From contig NC_060060.1 of NCBI RefSeq assembly GCF_020283565.1, forward strand, positions 59,815,257 through 59,879,256: 64,000 bases of DNA, written 5' to 3'. This document shows, piece by piece, positions 36,249-48,712 of the stretch. Both the position numbers and the translations under genes were made by a program. How positions within the stretch are numbered: position 1 is the first letter of the stretch; the number at the start of each line of letters is the position of its first letter. Source of the DNA: Trifolium pratense (lineage: Eukaryota > Streptophyta > Magnoliopsida > Fabales > Fabaceae). The notes under the pieces are model-generated. The model searched no databases, had not been told where the DNA came from, and worked only from the letters and a program-made list of their open reading frames with translations.

Positions 36249-38150
36249 ACTTCATCAATGTTGGATATAATCACTAAAATGACATGTAAAGAAATGCCTG
36301 CCTCTCACAACAGCTTAGGAAATGACTCATTGAAATGCTACTAGGTTTTTGTTACAAGAAAAATTGCTACTTAGTTTTAATGTTCTTTTGGTTTTTTCTT
36401 AAGTTTAGAACTATACTCTAGTATAGATTAGGAAACTAATTTGACTGAAGGACATGTACTTTGAGGAGATTATGAGTTGGAATTCAATTTGCAAAGTGAC
36501 ATTTTCAGCAAAATTATTGAGTTTCTCTTTTGTTTCAAATACTACATTTGTAGCAAATATATACTTTTTGGAAGCTACTAGGAAATTACACTCTTAATTT
36601 GTTTCAAGTTAATTGGTATGTGTGGCTTTTTTCATAAGTAACGCGTTTGTTTCTATAATAAGCAAATTAGGCAGGCAAGTTCCTTAAAAGTAAAACACGA
36701 TTTCTAAGACAGATAAATCATGGTCTTTTTGGAGCAAGGATATGATACAAGCAGGGTTTAATTATCCAATCTGATTTTGCCTTCTCAAAATAGACTCTTT
36801 GCCGTTAAAACAATCTGGCATTCATAAAGTTGGTCGGTGTGTTAAGAGCGCTATGAATCACACACGACACGGACACACATTGATTCTGATAATAATTTGA
36901 GAAAATGACATAATTAAGTGTAATAAGTGTCGGTGTATAATACCGAGACGTGTCCGACATGGATACGACTAATATGAGGAGTGTCCGTACTTCATTGGTT
37001 AAGAGTCTCTCTATCTTAATCTAACAATCTAAAATAATATAGATAGTTGGTTTTTATTTTAAATATTTAAATATTACAAACGATTGGACAACTTCGAGTA
37101 CACCAACGGCGTCGGCGTGAATGTGGACTTTTTTCCGATTACAGTGAAACAAGGTCGCCGTCTAATAGCACACATATGGAGCTTTTCCTTTTTGATTTAT
37201 TAAACAAACACTATGTGTTCTCATGAGGGTTTGGGTTTCCTCCATTTTATTATTCATCCATTTATTCTCCATTTATAGAGACATGACACACGTACCAAAA
37301 AAAAAAAATAGAGACATGACGCACGTGAAGATTAGTGAGGTCTAACAATTAGTGGTCCCACTAATCTTCACTTGTGTTTATCTCTCCCTAAATAGAGAAC
37401 AAATTGAAGAATTATAAATAGAAGAAACTTAAACTCGTTCTCATCGCTCATTTTATATTTTTTAAATATAAGTAGTACTTAATAAACATTCAATCTCTCC
37501 ATTTCAATATTTTGAAATAATTATTAAATGTGTCACACGAATAACTCGGTTTATATTATTATATTTTAACAAATTATTACAAAAGTGCGGGTAAGGATTG
37601 TTAAAGCTACTCAACTCAGTAAGTAAATACGTACCTTCCATCTTTTCTCCCCAATTGAATAGAGTCGTCCTTGAGATTTCGAGTGCCGTGAATTATATAT
37701 GAATTACTTCATGCACTATTATTTTTTGTAATCTCTTTTCGCTCACACACATAAATAATAGCCAGAATAGTTATATATGTATCTATTAATCTAAACATAC
37801 CGCAGCATTTCATCTATTAATTTTTGGATGTCATCCTCCTTGCATTGCAATGTAATTATACATGTTTGAGATAGGTTTCAAGATGTTTGGAATGTAAATT
37901 CAAGTCATTGTGAGAGAGAATGAGCCTAAGTCTTTCAATGCTCAACAAAAAAATCCATAAACCAGATTCGATTTTTAAATTTGTTGCGGCTACATTAATT
38001 GGGCTGCGTTACAAAATTGAGTAAGAATAAGAATTTATTCCCTTATTCTTCATTTTTGTCAGCTTAGGAATAATTCAATAGTAGTATTCAACTATTACAT
38101 TCTTTCTATTTATTCCATTTTCACACCACTTGCAGATTTTACATTCACCT
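36249..38150. other. 3' UTR and AT-rich spacer
   Basis: 36830-36990 carries GTGTCGGTGTATAATACCGA and GACACGGACACAC words typical of a common plant MITE; a related stretch is at 45320-45440. A micro-insertion is at 37275-37326. No further gene. Confidence 0.4.
37275..37326 (+). repeat. Micro-insertion: 19-bp direct repeat around ACC plus poly(A)
   Basis: ATAGAGACATGACACACGT (37275-37293) and the same with one change (37308-37326) flank ACC plus A11. Confidence 0.88.
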
Positions 38151-38228
38151 TATAAATATATACCTATCTATGCTATGCCATAATCTCCTTCACTCTCCTC
38201 TTCATCTCCCTCCTTTCTCTCTATCTCA

Positions 38229-38385
38229 ATGGAAGAGAACTCTCTAGCCTTCAAAAAACTGATTGCTATATCCTCCCTCAAAGAATGATTATACAACTAT
38301 TCTAGAGGATGATCCTTTGGTATGTGTTTTTGGTGAAGATGATCCAGAAAACCGGCATGTTCAGATTGGAAAACTTAGTTGTTGA
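38229..38385 (+). pseudogene. Possible small gene or relic, unrecognised
   Basis: A TATAAATATATA near 38153 precedes a CT-rich leader and an ATG at 38229 opening MEENSLAFKKLIAISSLKE*. One base out of frame, DYTTILEDDPLVCVFGEDDP and ENRHVQIGKLSC* follow, ending about 38385. It looks like a promoter plus a short coding piece with a frameshift or missed intron. No family recognised. Confidence 0.3.
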
Positions 38386-38389
38386 CTAA

Positions 38390-40280
38390 ATATTACTTGC
38401 ATGTTTACAAGATTTTGTCATAGTTAGAAGTTCAATCACCGATTCTTGCTTATCAAGAAAATTTAATTAGGAGGGGAGAATCCACCTAGTGTACCTAACA
38501 TAAAGATTTAATCGACAAAAATTAATCACTATTAATAAACGTGGGAATTTTGTACTGGATATAGCGAATATTTGTTTCGCGACAATTTCACAACATGATG
38601 TGGCAGTTTGGAATTGGCACACAACATCCATGATTTCCGTTAAAGTCAAAGATAAAAACGTGTGCTTCGTGATGCATTCGCGATAAAAGATTTCGCTTGA
38701 TATAACAATGCTTTTTGTACTTATAACGTTGATAACCCAATTATTTTAAAGGACTAACATGACTCTCCCTCAGAAAAAAAATAATTACAGGTTCGATTTC
38801 TGAAGTCGACTATGTGAGAGGTAGCTTAATCTTATTAAAAAGATTAAATATTTTGTTACAGACTCAAAAATTAGTATTCACAAGATCTAAGTCGTACCTT
38901 GAGCGCCTGCGCCTACTTGAGAGCCCAAGATTATTACAATGCCTATGATAAAAATAGTTTAGCCATAACGTATATATAAATAAATATACTACTCACTATT
39001 ATAAATAAAAAAAATCTTATAAAAATTCAAAAAATAATTCTCACTTTTTATTTAAAGCAGTTTAGTGGTGTTTTTTTAAAAGTAAATAATAAGTGAAGTG
39101 AATTGGTTCCAAACATGCATAGTTTCAGAGCGTAAATTCCATTTTTTTTTTTTAAACTTCAAAACTTCGGCTCCGAACGATATTTTTTCGAATTTTTTTA
39201 ATAAGAAACAACAATAAAGCTTTTGTTATGCAAAAACATGATGAATACTTTTTCTCTTTATCAACAACACAACAAGATGCTACAACTCAACATATGCATG
39301 CTAATAGCCACGGTCGTGGCTAATATGAACAATTTTCGGAACACCTTTTTTATGTTTTCCGGTAACAATTGTATACCGAAATAGTTGGGAAAAAAGAGAT
39401 CTGGTAAGAGTTTGCCATGGTTAAACCGTGGCAAAAACTAGAAACTAAATTCTGCAAGAATATAAGTAATAAAGCTTGAAGTTTTTTTTTTTTTTTTTAA
39501 CTTTTGTTGAAGATTTGTAATTTGTTCTTTTAGTTTTGAGCATTTGGGTTGTTTCATCTTTTTATTTGTTAGTGTGTGATATTGTTGTGTGAAATTGAGT
39601 TTTGGAGAAGAAACAATATATTGGATTTTGGAGAAAGATTTGAATATGATCTTAGGCTTGTTTTTATTTGAAGATCTAAATAGGTGGAATTGAAAAAGGA
39701 GTTGGAAGATTGATTTGAGATGGGTTTTTACTGTGTTGGTTAGGTGGAAATCATATGAAAATATGTGTGAAATTTGATTGGAGGTTGAATAATGGTTTAT
39801 TAGTTTGATTTGATTTTTGTTATTGAGTAGAAATGGAAGGATTTAGCTCACGGCCGATGTATAATTCAAGGTGGTGGTGGTGGTTCTTTTGGTAGTTTTG
39901 ATTTGGCAGTAGGATGGATACGAGTTAATCGCTGCATCATCAATTCATGATGATTTTCCTCTTCCGAAACTCTTTCTTAAAGTATTCCGATAGCATATCT
40001 GCGACTGCATTTCAGATATCTTTTCCGAAGTATTCCGGTAAAAACTTTTATGTACAAGAAAAAATATATAGGGGTGAAGTCAAAGAGGGGTAAAATTGGG
40101 AAAAATTGTTTGTAGGGGTAAAGGTATAATTGTTGGGATGGAAAAAAAAATTCCGCTTTATAGTTGTGTCGGGCCTGTTAAATAACCATAGCTACTAAAA
40201 ACTTTGGAGAGCTTCTTTTAGCACACCCCGTGTTTCTCGCCCGTCCCGCTCTTTTCCATTTTTACCCGTCCGCTATTTAA
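38390..40280. other. Spacer with perfect short palindromes
   Basis: TAGCCACGGTCGTGGCTA (39305-39322) and TTTGCCATGGTTTAAACC-like GTGGCAAA (about 39410-39436) lie close together, next to TTCGGTA/TACCGAA words also found in the element at 27745. Probably MITE remnants. No gene. Confidence 0.4.
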
Positions 40281-41353
40281 GGAGGGTGTATTGGATTGAG
40301 ATTTCATGGGATTTTAAAAGACTTTTTTAGTTTTTTATGACAAAAAAATCTTGAGGTATTCAATCAAGACTTTTACAAAAGTTAAATAAATCTTGTGGTA
40401 TTCAATTAAGACAAACATGATTTTTTTTTTCAGGGCAATAAAATCCGTTGGTATTCAATTGAGATTTGGTACTACTTTTAAAATGTCTACTGGTATTCAA
40501 AAGTCTACCGATTTTGATGGATTCTTCTATGGAATGGATTTTGAGAGACTTTTTAGTTGAAAATACACTTGATAGACTTTTTCAACAATCTCACCAAAAG
40601 CCTTGAGACTTTTTTGAAATCTCCAAGACTTTTTATTTTCATCATTACTGTATCAAATTTTTTTTTCTTTATTTTTTCATAGTTCATCATCACTGCACTC
40701 CTTCTTCTTTTCTTTGTTCACTTGTTCAAGAATCTCACCAAAAGACTTGAGACTTTTTCAAACTCTCCAAGATTTTTTACTTTCATCATCATTATATCAG
40801 TTCTTCTTCTTCTTCTTCTTCTTCTTCTTCTTCTTCTTCTTCTTCTATCAAATATGTTTTTTTGCAAAAAAATATTTTAACAAATTCTACATCTTTTTTA
40901 CAAACTTTTGATTCAATACAACTTTTTACGGCAAATTTTTTTTCGTTACCTTCATCTGCTTCTTTTCCCATCAATGGTGATAATGGTTTTTATTTGTGAT
41001 TAGAACATATACGTGAAAAAAATGTAAGGCTTTTTTTTTTGTTTAAAAATTTGGATTCCCAAAAAAATATAATTTCTTTTATTAAAATTTATTGATTCTT
41101 TTAAAATTTGCCTAATATACAAAAGTTTCTTAATATATAAAGTATTATGAAATCTTGATTGTAAAAAGTTTTTTGAAAAAAATCTCTCAAAATCCATTCA
41201 AATCATGTGTTAAAAATCTTGATTGTAAAAAAGTCTCCGTAAAAAAGTCTTTAAAATCTCACAAAATCAATATAGTCCAACAAAATCTCATAAAATCATC
41301 AAGACTTTTTTTGCCAAAATTGTCTCATGAAATCCCAATCCAATACACCCCCC
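40281..41353. mobile_element. Non-autonomous TIR element, about 1.07 kb
   Basis: Left end GGAGGGTGTATTGGATTGAG and right end (reversed) GGGGGGTGTATTGGATTGGG, with inverted homology continuing inward (GATTTCATGGGATTTT, GACTTTTT). The interior repeats TTCAATCAAGACTTTT-like words and contains a (TTC)n tract at about 40801-40845. No transposase. Target duplication not resolved. Confidence 0.75.
40801..40845. repeat. (TTC)15 microsatellite
   Basis: About fifteen TTC/CTT units without interruption, inside the TIR element. Confidence 0.95.
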
Positions 41354-42056
41354 TGGCGGATGTTATAAAATGAGAAATTTGAGAAAAAAAAACACTCCGA
41401 ATTAAGTAGTGGACAATGTTGAGAAATTTCGGAGGCACCAAAAGCTCCCAAAACTTTGGAGACTAGTATTACTCTTCTTCATGTGTAAAGTTAAATGTTT
41501 TGGTCAACTTCGTTAATAAGGAGATTCAAATTCAATGGTGATGTCCCTCTTAGAGAGCTTCTACAACTTCTTCTAAGATATTCGAAACTTACATGTATAG
41601 GAGTGTTTGTTTAGGAGTTTTTTTTACTGGATTATGCTCTCTAAAAACACACTTTCAAGAACTCAAATAACTGAATATTGGAATTCCAATCTTATTGATT
41701 AATGATGAAAGAAAATGAAAGTGAAGTACAAAATACACAGCACAATGCCACAGTCCTTATAATGTACATAGCAGCTGTCATACTAACCTTGAGAGTAACT
41801 AATTAAACAAACATGAGTAAACATTGGATTATCTTTTCAATAAATAATGTCTTTAGAGTGGCTAGATACTATCTATCTATAATCTATGTCTAAAGTCTAA
41901 ACTCTATTATATTTATAGCACAAAATATAACCATATATAAGAGAAATTATTTATTTATTTATATATATAGATACTAAACATCATATCATTTCTTAAATAT
42001 TGTTATGTTTAAAATAGGAGTGAGTAAACATGAGTAAAATGAATTAATCTAAAGAA
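41354..42056. other. Spacer downstream of the DUF688 gene
   Basis: Contains GAGAAATTTCGGAGGCACCA and AT-rich sequence, and probably the 3' UTR of the minus-strand gene. No further gene seen. Confidence 0.4.
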
Positions 42057-45000
42057 TTAAACAGTGTCGGTTATGGAAACCCATTTTCTCTGTGTTTCTT
42101 TCCTGCGTCTCCAAGGGACCACTTGCTTGAAGCTACCATAAATGCTTGCCTGCAAATATCAAAATTATTATTACATCATATAAGATTTAATCCATTTCAA
42201 CCTAACTAGTTAAATCAGTCATATTCTTGTCCAATTTTTTGGTAGAATATCATATTCTTGAGTATAGGCATAATGATAAGAAAATGATATTTCATCACTA
42301 AATGGTGTTGTGAGGTACTAGTATATGCAAATATTTTATATGTGGTATCTACTTTAAATATTTCAGTAAATATTACAATCTTAGGTTAGTTTTTCTTCTT
42401 GTCAGAACTTGAATCCTGAACCTCCAATTTTTTAATCCTTAGTTTAATTAGTTTAATCAGTTGAGTTACTCTTTCTATCCAAAAAATCTAAAGACTAAAG
42501 AGTTATAAGGTTGATTTTGTGACCGTAGTGAAAGAGTTAAGAAGTGGTGTTTGATTGCATTATTGGCATTTGGGTTTCAACTCCTTGAAAGGAAATTTTT
42601 CCATTATTTACATAAGTGTAGGGTCAATTTGACTTTAGACAAATACTACTAATAGCAATTTAATTTTACCCTGATACAAACTTTTATACAGTGTAAATTA
42701 AACATAACAATAATAGTAGAAACTTTTTATAAAATTGGTTGCCTTGGATGTAGCCACTTCAAATATTTTAGTATAAATAGTCAAACTTGATTGATCAATC
42801 ATATGTGTTTTACTACAATGCATACACCTAACACCTTAACTGCTCTACTACATTATTATGTTATGTTATGTATGAGTCAGAATATGCTAATAGCAACAAA
42901 AAGAGTGAAGTGCATTAGGATAAAACGGTGATGACTTGGGAACAGTTATGTTATATATACAAGTCAAAGTTATAAATGTTTGAATTGTGTCATGATCATT
43001 GAGTCCACTATTTCTAAGTGTGATACACCATGACGTACTATATTCAACCTAGCACCAGTCATCTTACCTACAATTTGTCATCATTCATTTTAGAGATTTT
43101 GTTTAAAGACGATAATATTTTCTAATAACCTAATGACTACACTAAGACTCCGTTTGGTTGAGCAGAAGGAAAGAAAATTACGAATTTCAATGAATGAACT
43201 TGGACAAAAGTTAGTCCACATTCATCCATTGGAATTCGTAATTTTCTTTCCTTTCTCTTTCTTTCCGCTCAACCAAACGGATTATAAGTGTGGAGCAATA
43301 GAAAATTCGAAGTTCGAAATTCAGTCTCTTTAATAATATTTTTGGTAGCTACCAACTAATCTATTTTATAGGACAAGAGCAGACTAAATTTATAGTGTAC
43401 AAGTGTTGAGCCGTGAGAGGGGAGTTTCACTGGATTTAATCAACACATTGAACGTTGAACAACAACACAAATGACTTCAACACTATAAAGAATACACTTT
43501 TACCTAACATTTTAAGGCATTGAGTTTGCGGGTTTTCTCAATTATATATTGTTCAATCTCAATCTCAATTCTTTGTAAAAAATATATTTATGCATGGTGT
43601 AAAATTATTTTATTTATGCATATTGGACAAAGTCTAAAGAGTTTTAGGAAAAAAGAACAAATAAATAGTGCTATTAACCGACCAATTTCTCCCAATCTAT
43701 TACAAAATTAAATGGTATTATACCGACAGAATATCATAGCAGGTAATTTTGCACGGTCCACAATTGGCCCAAAATGGTTAGCAAAGAAAAAACAGAGTGT
43801 ATAGCATGTGGAAATGCCATTAGTTTAATTATAAATATAAGGGTTAAATCCTTCTTAGTCTCAATAATTTATTTATTTTATTTAGTCCCTGTATTTTTAA
43901 GACTAAAAGTATATAGTTAAAATAATTATAGCTAAAGGGGTTATGCCCTTTTGCCCACCAAAAAAATAAAATAATTATAGCTAAAAAATGGGTACAAGAA
44001 CTACAACCATACGTTAAAATAATTATAGAGACTAAACATATATTTAATAAAAATAGAAAAAAGAGACACTAGTTTTAGAGTTTTCAATAAATTGTGTAAA
44101 AAAAATTCAATAAATTGTGCCAAAAAAAATCCAATAAATTATTTCCTTTTAAAAATTAACAAATGATATATATTTTTTTTGAACGGTAAATATAATATTA
44201 TTAATAATCAGGTCTCTGAACGGACAGACACTACCTTAGATGACCACTTCTAATCTCATTCTCAGAATGACACTCTATTTATAAATAAATTTAATGTCTA
44301 TATATATACATTCTCTTATAAAGTATATATTAAATGGAAATTGTTTATATTTAAAACTTTAACATGTCTTCAAAAACATATCTCCTCTAAATTATTTATA
44401 GAGACAACTCATTGATGATATATATTAAATTCTAATATTGTAACAACTAAGTTATTATATCCTAAAATATAATTGAAGACTGATTTTTTATATTTGATGC
44501 AAGAACAAAAATATGTAGGGTGGGGTTCAAACCCGAATTCTAAGGAAAATTCTGTCCACTAGGAAGAAAAAGAAAAAAAAAAACAGAGCATTTGGCAATT
44601 GATGAATGAAGAGGGAAAGGAACAGTAAAGTGATTATTATGACTTACCCACAAATGTGATTTTGCCTTAGAAACAGGACTTCCATCTTTACCAGCAGCCC
44701 CAGCCCCAGCCCGTGAGATCTTCACCTTATTCTGACCTGAAAAGTCTAAACTACCCTCTTCTCCCTCCTTGTTAATCTTCTTTAAACCACTCCACCTACT
44801 AGACCCAAAATTGGAATTCCAGTTTTCCCTTGGAGTTCTATATGAAGAAGTGAATGACATAGCCCGACCCACGTAAGGCCCATCTAAGACAGTTGTAGGA
44901 GAAGGAACATTAAGCTTGGAATCCAAAAAGAGCAACCTAGGAGGAAGTTCTAAGGTTGTTGTTGTTGTAACGGTGTTGTTGTTGAGCTCTGATTGGGTGT

Positions 45001-45100
45001 GGCAGTGTCTAGGCTTCCCTGGTGCTTCCTCCCATTTGAAGGGAATGGAAATGGTTGTATGAGGTGGTGATGGTGACGTGGCAATTTCCGACGAGGACAT
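42057..45100 (-). CDS. DUF688-type plant protein, two exons
   Basis: Exon 1 is 44648-45100 (151 codons, donor TGG/GTAAGT) and exon 2 is 42057-42149 (acceptor TTTGCAG, stop TAA); 181 residues in total. The motif SIPFKWEEAPGKPRHCHTQ near the N-terminus is characteristic of this plant family (DUF688). Further family-like blocks are LELPPRLLFLDSKL, VLDGPYVGRAMSFTSSYRTP, RWSGLKKINKEGEEGSLDFS and the last exon ASIYGSFKQVVPWRRRKE. The proteins are small, basic and serine-rich with no known catalytic motif; function unknown. The 2.5-kb intron carries a MITE (43146-43284) and micro-insertions. Extending exon 1 without splicing gives VSHNNHFTVPF and then low-complexity sequence, which is less family-like. 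Likely intact. Confidence 0.9.
43146..43284. mobile_element. Small hairpin MITE (Tourist-like), about 139 bp, in the DUF688 intron
   Basis: Nearly complete inverted repeat: CTCCGTTTGGTTGAGC with AAAGAAAATTACGAATT at left and AATTCGTAATTTTCTTT with GCTCAACCAAACGGAT at right. TAA lies on both sides (43143-43145, 43285-43287). Confidence 0.85.
43918..43985 (+). repeat. Micro-insertion: exact 19-bp direct repeat, 30-base insert
   Basis: TAAAATAATTATAGCTAAA at 43918-43936 and 43967-43985 flank GGGGTTATGCCCTTTTGCCC then ACC plus A7. The longest insert and one of the clearest cases. Confidence 0.92.
44083..44140 (+). repeat. Double micro-insertion at one target
   Basis: TTCAATAAATTGTG (44083-44096), then TAAAAAAAA, then the same 14-mer (44106-44119), then CCAAAAAAAA, then TCCAATAAATT. 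Two successive events used the same site. Confidence 0.75.
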
Positions 45101-45196
45101 TATTGGTTGATGGGTTTTTCACTCGGTGGTTGTATATGGTAGATTGGTAGTTTACAATAAGGTTGTGATTGTGAGAGTGGGTTCGTGTCGTGTGCC

Positions 45197-45205
45197 TTTT
45201 ATATA
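45197..45205 (-). promoter_or_regulatory. Probable TATA box of the DUF688 gene
   Basis: Minus strand reads CTATATAAAAGG about 100 bp upstream of the start codon at 45100, a near-ideal plant TATA box and distance. Confidence 0.7.
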
Positions 45206-45873
45206 GAGAGAAATAGAAATAGAAATAGAAATAAAAATATGGTCAACATGTTAAGAAAAATAGTTGAATTTTTATTTTATGGATGTTTATTAGAAAATCA
45301 TTTTAGAACCTCAAATAAATTATACGATACGGATACAAGACGACACAAATACGGTGATACAGGATTTTTTAAAAAAATTTAATTATCTGATACTTATCTA
45401 ATACGTATTGGGAAATATCACAGATGTGTCTGATATTTTTCTATTATAAATATAAAATTTAATCATTGAATATTTCTCCGATATATATCTAACGTGATAT
45501 TTGAGCAATTTTAAAGTATCGAAATTTTCTTAGATAAACTCTCATACATATTTTTCAACAAACTCTTAATTAGTTATTTACGGAGTACCTATTAAAATTT
45601 TTAGAATATAAGAATTTTTTTTATAGGGGACCTTGGCCAGTCCAATAATGAACAAGACTTCTATGATCACGTGATCATATAGTCACACTCACATAATTTT
45701 TATTATTTATGAAATAATTAAAAGAATAAAATAAAAAGTTCAAATTTTGTGAGTGGACCAAGAAATTATATTTGGTCACGTGACTATACAAGAATAATTC
45801 TCCAATAAAAATAAAAAAATTATCTTTTATATTATATTAGAATATTTTCTAAGATTATATTTTATATTAAGTA

Positions 45874-45876
<3 letters not shown>

Positions 45877-45921
<45 letters not shown>
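45877..45921. repeat. (TTA)n microsatellite
   Basis: About fourteen uninterrupted ATT/TTA units. Confidence 0.9.
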
Positions 45922-45922
<1 letters not shown>

Positions 45923-47331
45923 TGTTCTAAATTTATGATTAAATATGTATGTGCTATAAAAATAAATCAAAAAAGTGAATTTTTATTCATGTACTCTCAT
46001 AATATAAAAGATATTGCCCGTTTCCTAGGTAGCCCCTTGGTTGAGGAGTCACTTTGCAACCTAGAGGTACTTGGTTCGAAACTTGGCATTTTCATAATAT
46101 AAAAGATACTAAATAATTTTGTTAATATTCTAACAAAAAATATATTAGTTCTACCAAATTTATATAAAAGGCACCTAATTTCAATATTACCCATAAAAAT
46201 TTAAGCAATAAAAAAAAATATTAAAAAAAAAGTGTTTCTAAGCATTGTAGCAAGGTCATGTGAAAAGGGAGTCGAACTTGGTGCAGTAATGCAATTATAG
46301 TTTTCAATCGTTCGATCTTGGATAAAATTGCGTTAGAAAGCTAAAACTGACGTCAAATCAACAAATAGAATTAGTACTACGTTAAACTGCGTGATAATTT
46401 ACAGATCTCACTCCTATGAAAAGTTAAGGAGATGAGAAAGAAATTCAAGTTTGTTTGGTTTGAGATTTGTAGATGTGGTAGGGTAGGCTATGCCTAGGCA
46501 TGAATACATGATAAATTAATGTAGAAAGGAAATGATATAGCCCCACTATATGTCCTAATTATAGGGCATAATATTTAAGTTTGATGTTTATTTTAGAGGG
46601 TCATGAAAATAAATTTGTGTATAATAAAATATTTGTCTCTGTTAGATGTATTAGACAAAACCATTTTATTTTGGTACTTTAAGTTGTTTTTTCTTCTCAA
46701 ATTCGGCCAAATATAAGTTTGTTTTACTATCTATAAGTTTGTTTTAACTATTGGATTAATAAATTTTATTACTTGATTAAATAATATGTGATGTGATATA
46801 TTGATCCAATAATAAAATTTATTGATCTAATGATGTAAATAAATTTGTGCATAATGAAATATTTGACTCACATGTTAGACAAAACATTCAAATTCATAAT
46901 TTATATTACATTTGTTTGCACCGTTAGAAATTTAAATTTTATTTCACTTGCATTTCTATCATTTATGTTATATTTCGTGGTTGTACGAACCACAACTTTT
47001 ATTTCGTAACTAGAGATGAAAGAAAGACATTCAGATACTCATCACAATGCTTCCATAGACAAAAGAAAAAATCAACGAATCTTATTACTATATATGATTT
47101 TATGATCTATTTTATAGTAAACAATTGAGATTGACATATGTACCATTTAATTTTCACCATTTAATCAATAATTTCACTATTTAATCAAAGGAAACTTATT
47201 GACTCAAAGATGAAAAACACATTTACTTGTACATATTATACAAAATATGATTTTATAGTGCAAATGAAACCAAAATAAAAACTGTCTTTTCTTCTCCTTT
47301 TTTGTGTGTGAAAGCGACAACCAAACCATAA

Positions 47332-47380
47332 TCCTCAATTCCTTGATTATAAAAAAAAAAAAAAAAACTCCTCAATTCCT
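47332..47380 (+). repeat. Micro-insertion: 12-bp direct repeat around poly(A)
   Basis: TCCTCAATTCCT at 47332-47343 and 47369-47380 flank TGATTAT plus a long A run. Confidence 0.7.
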
Positions 47381-47922
47381 CATTGTCATCATTTTATTTG
47401 TACGTTTGTGATAAATGTTTGTCTCTACAAATGAAAATTATGAATTTATATTATTTTATGGATAAATTGTTGATGAGTTAGCATCTTGTAAGTACAAACT
47501 TGAATTTGTTAGAAACATAAAATACTAAAAATCAGTAAAAGAAATGAATTTGAAGCAGCAGTAACACATGAACAAAGTACTAAAATAAGTCAAATGTTTA
47601 TAAAAGTTCTAAAACTGAATTTGCTACCGTCGCATACTCGCATTCTACGGCTGTGAGAAAGGATCAACAATTTAACTTCTACGACAGAGAAATGCTTGAA
47701 TTAACACAAAGTCTAAATACAATATAGTTATGCACATTCACATAAATAAAAAAAATAAAAAAGAAAAGAATTATAAAGTTATGTTAAACGATATGATTAT
47801 ATTATTTATTTTTTAATTTGTGTGTATGTGATTTGGTGATTAAATATATTTTAGGGTCATATTATTCCGGTTTTGAGTATAAGTAAAAAACTACTTTTTA
47901 GATAAGTAAAAAATTATTTTTT

Positions 47923-47963
47923 AGATTTATGAAATAAAAAATATATTTTAATCATAAAATAGT

Positions 47964-48017
<54 letters not shown>

Positions 48018-48606
48018 TTTTGGGTACACGTCCAGATATATATTTTATTTAATGAACCTAAAAGATTTTTTTTTTTTATATTCAAAACTAGAGGAGTACT
48101 AAATAGTGTTTCCCCTAGACATTTTTTTTTTGTCCTAAGCCCTAGACATTTGTTAAAGAAACAAAAAGTAATATAATTTTGAAATATTGTATTTAATGTC
48201 TTAAAATTTTTAAAAGGAATATTTACACAACACTTTACTTTCCATTTTGGTTATTTTTAACTAGTGTTTTGAAGATACTATTTTTTTTAGTTAAATAGTC
48301 TGGTTGTTAGATTCATGAAATAAAAAATATATTTTAATCATAAAATAGTCCATATATATATTTTATTTAATGAACCTAAAATATTTTTTTTTATATTCAA
48401 AACTAGAGGGACATTTTTTTTTTGTCCTAAGTCCTAGACATTTGTTAAGGAAACAAAAAGTAATATAATTTTGGAATATTGTATTCAATGTCTTAAAATT
48501 TTTAAAAGGAATATTTACACAACACTTTACTTTCCATTTTTGTTATTTTTAACTAGTGTTTTGAAGACACTATTTTATTTTTTTTAATCAAATAGTCTGA
48601 TTGCTA
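47923..48606. repeat. Tandem direct duplication, units of about 387 and 297 bp
   Basis: Unit 1 (47923-48309) and unit 2 (48310-48606) share nearly all text (TTTTAATCATAAAATAGTCC; TTTGTTAAGGAAACAAAAAG). Unit 1 has an expanded (TA)n tract (about 47967-48009) and about 25 bases before CTAGACATTT that unit 2 lacks. Both units end in the 3' tail of the SINE that is complete only after unit 2. Confidence 0.9.
48113..48151 (-). repeat. Micro-insertion: 12-bp direct repeat around a poly(T) stub
   Basis: CCCTAGACATTT at 48113-48124 and 48140-48151 flank TTTTTTTGTCCTAAG, on the minus strand CTTAGGAC plus A7. The GGAC-A tail matches local SINE ends. Confidence 0.75.
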
Positions 48607-48712
48607 AAATTTTCACCATTAAGATGGATACGTAGGATGGTCGGGCGGTTCGAACTCCGTCCCCTACATATATAATGATATGTCCATATCAACTGAGCTA
48701 AGCTCACTGGAC
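48578..48712 (-). mobile_element. tRNA-derived SINE, minus strand
   Basis: On the minus strand: GAGCTTAGCTCAGTTGATAT (A box), GGAGTTCGAACCGCCC (B box), a body ending CAGACTATTTGATT, then poly(A). Very similar to the SINE at 52842. Confidence 0.88.

Larger units (their letters stand above)
45206..47922. other. AT-rich spacer, mostly decayed repeats
   Basis: Features seen: AGAAATAGAAATAG repeats (45212-45235), a palindrome GATCACGTGATC (about 45665), a (TTA/ATT)n tract at about 45877-45921, and a SINE-like head at 46029-46090 (CCTTGGTTGAGGAGTC, then GGTTCGAAACTTGG). No gene recognised. Confidence 0.45.

Noticed and set aside
40714..40974. Open frames rich in Phe (plus) or Glu (minus)
   Set aside because: They are products of the (TTC)15 microsatellite.
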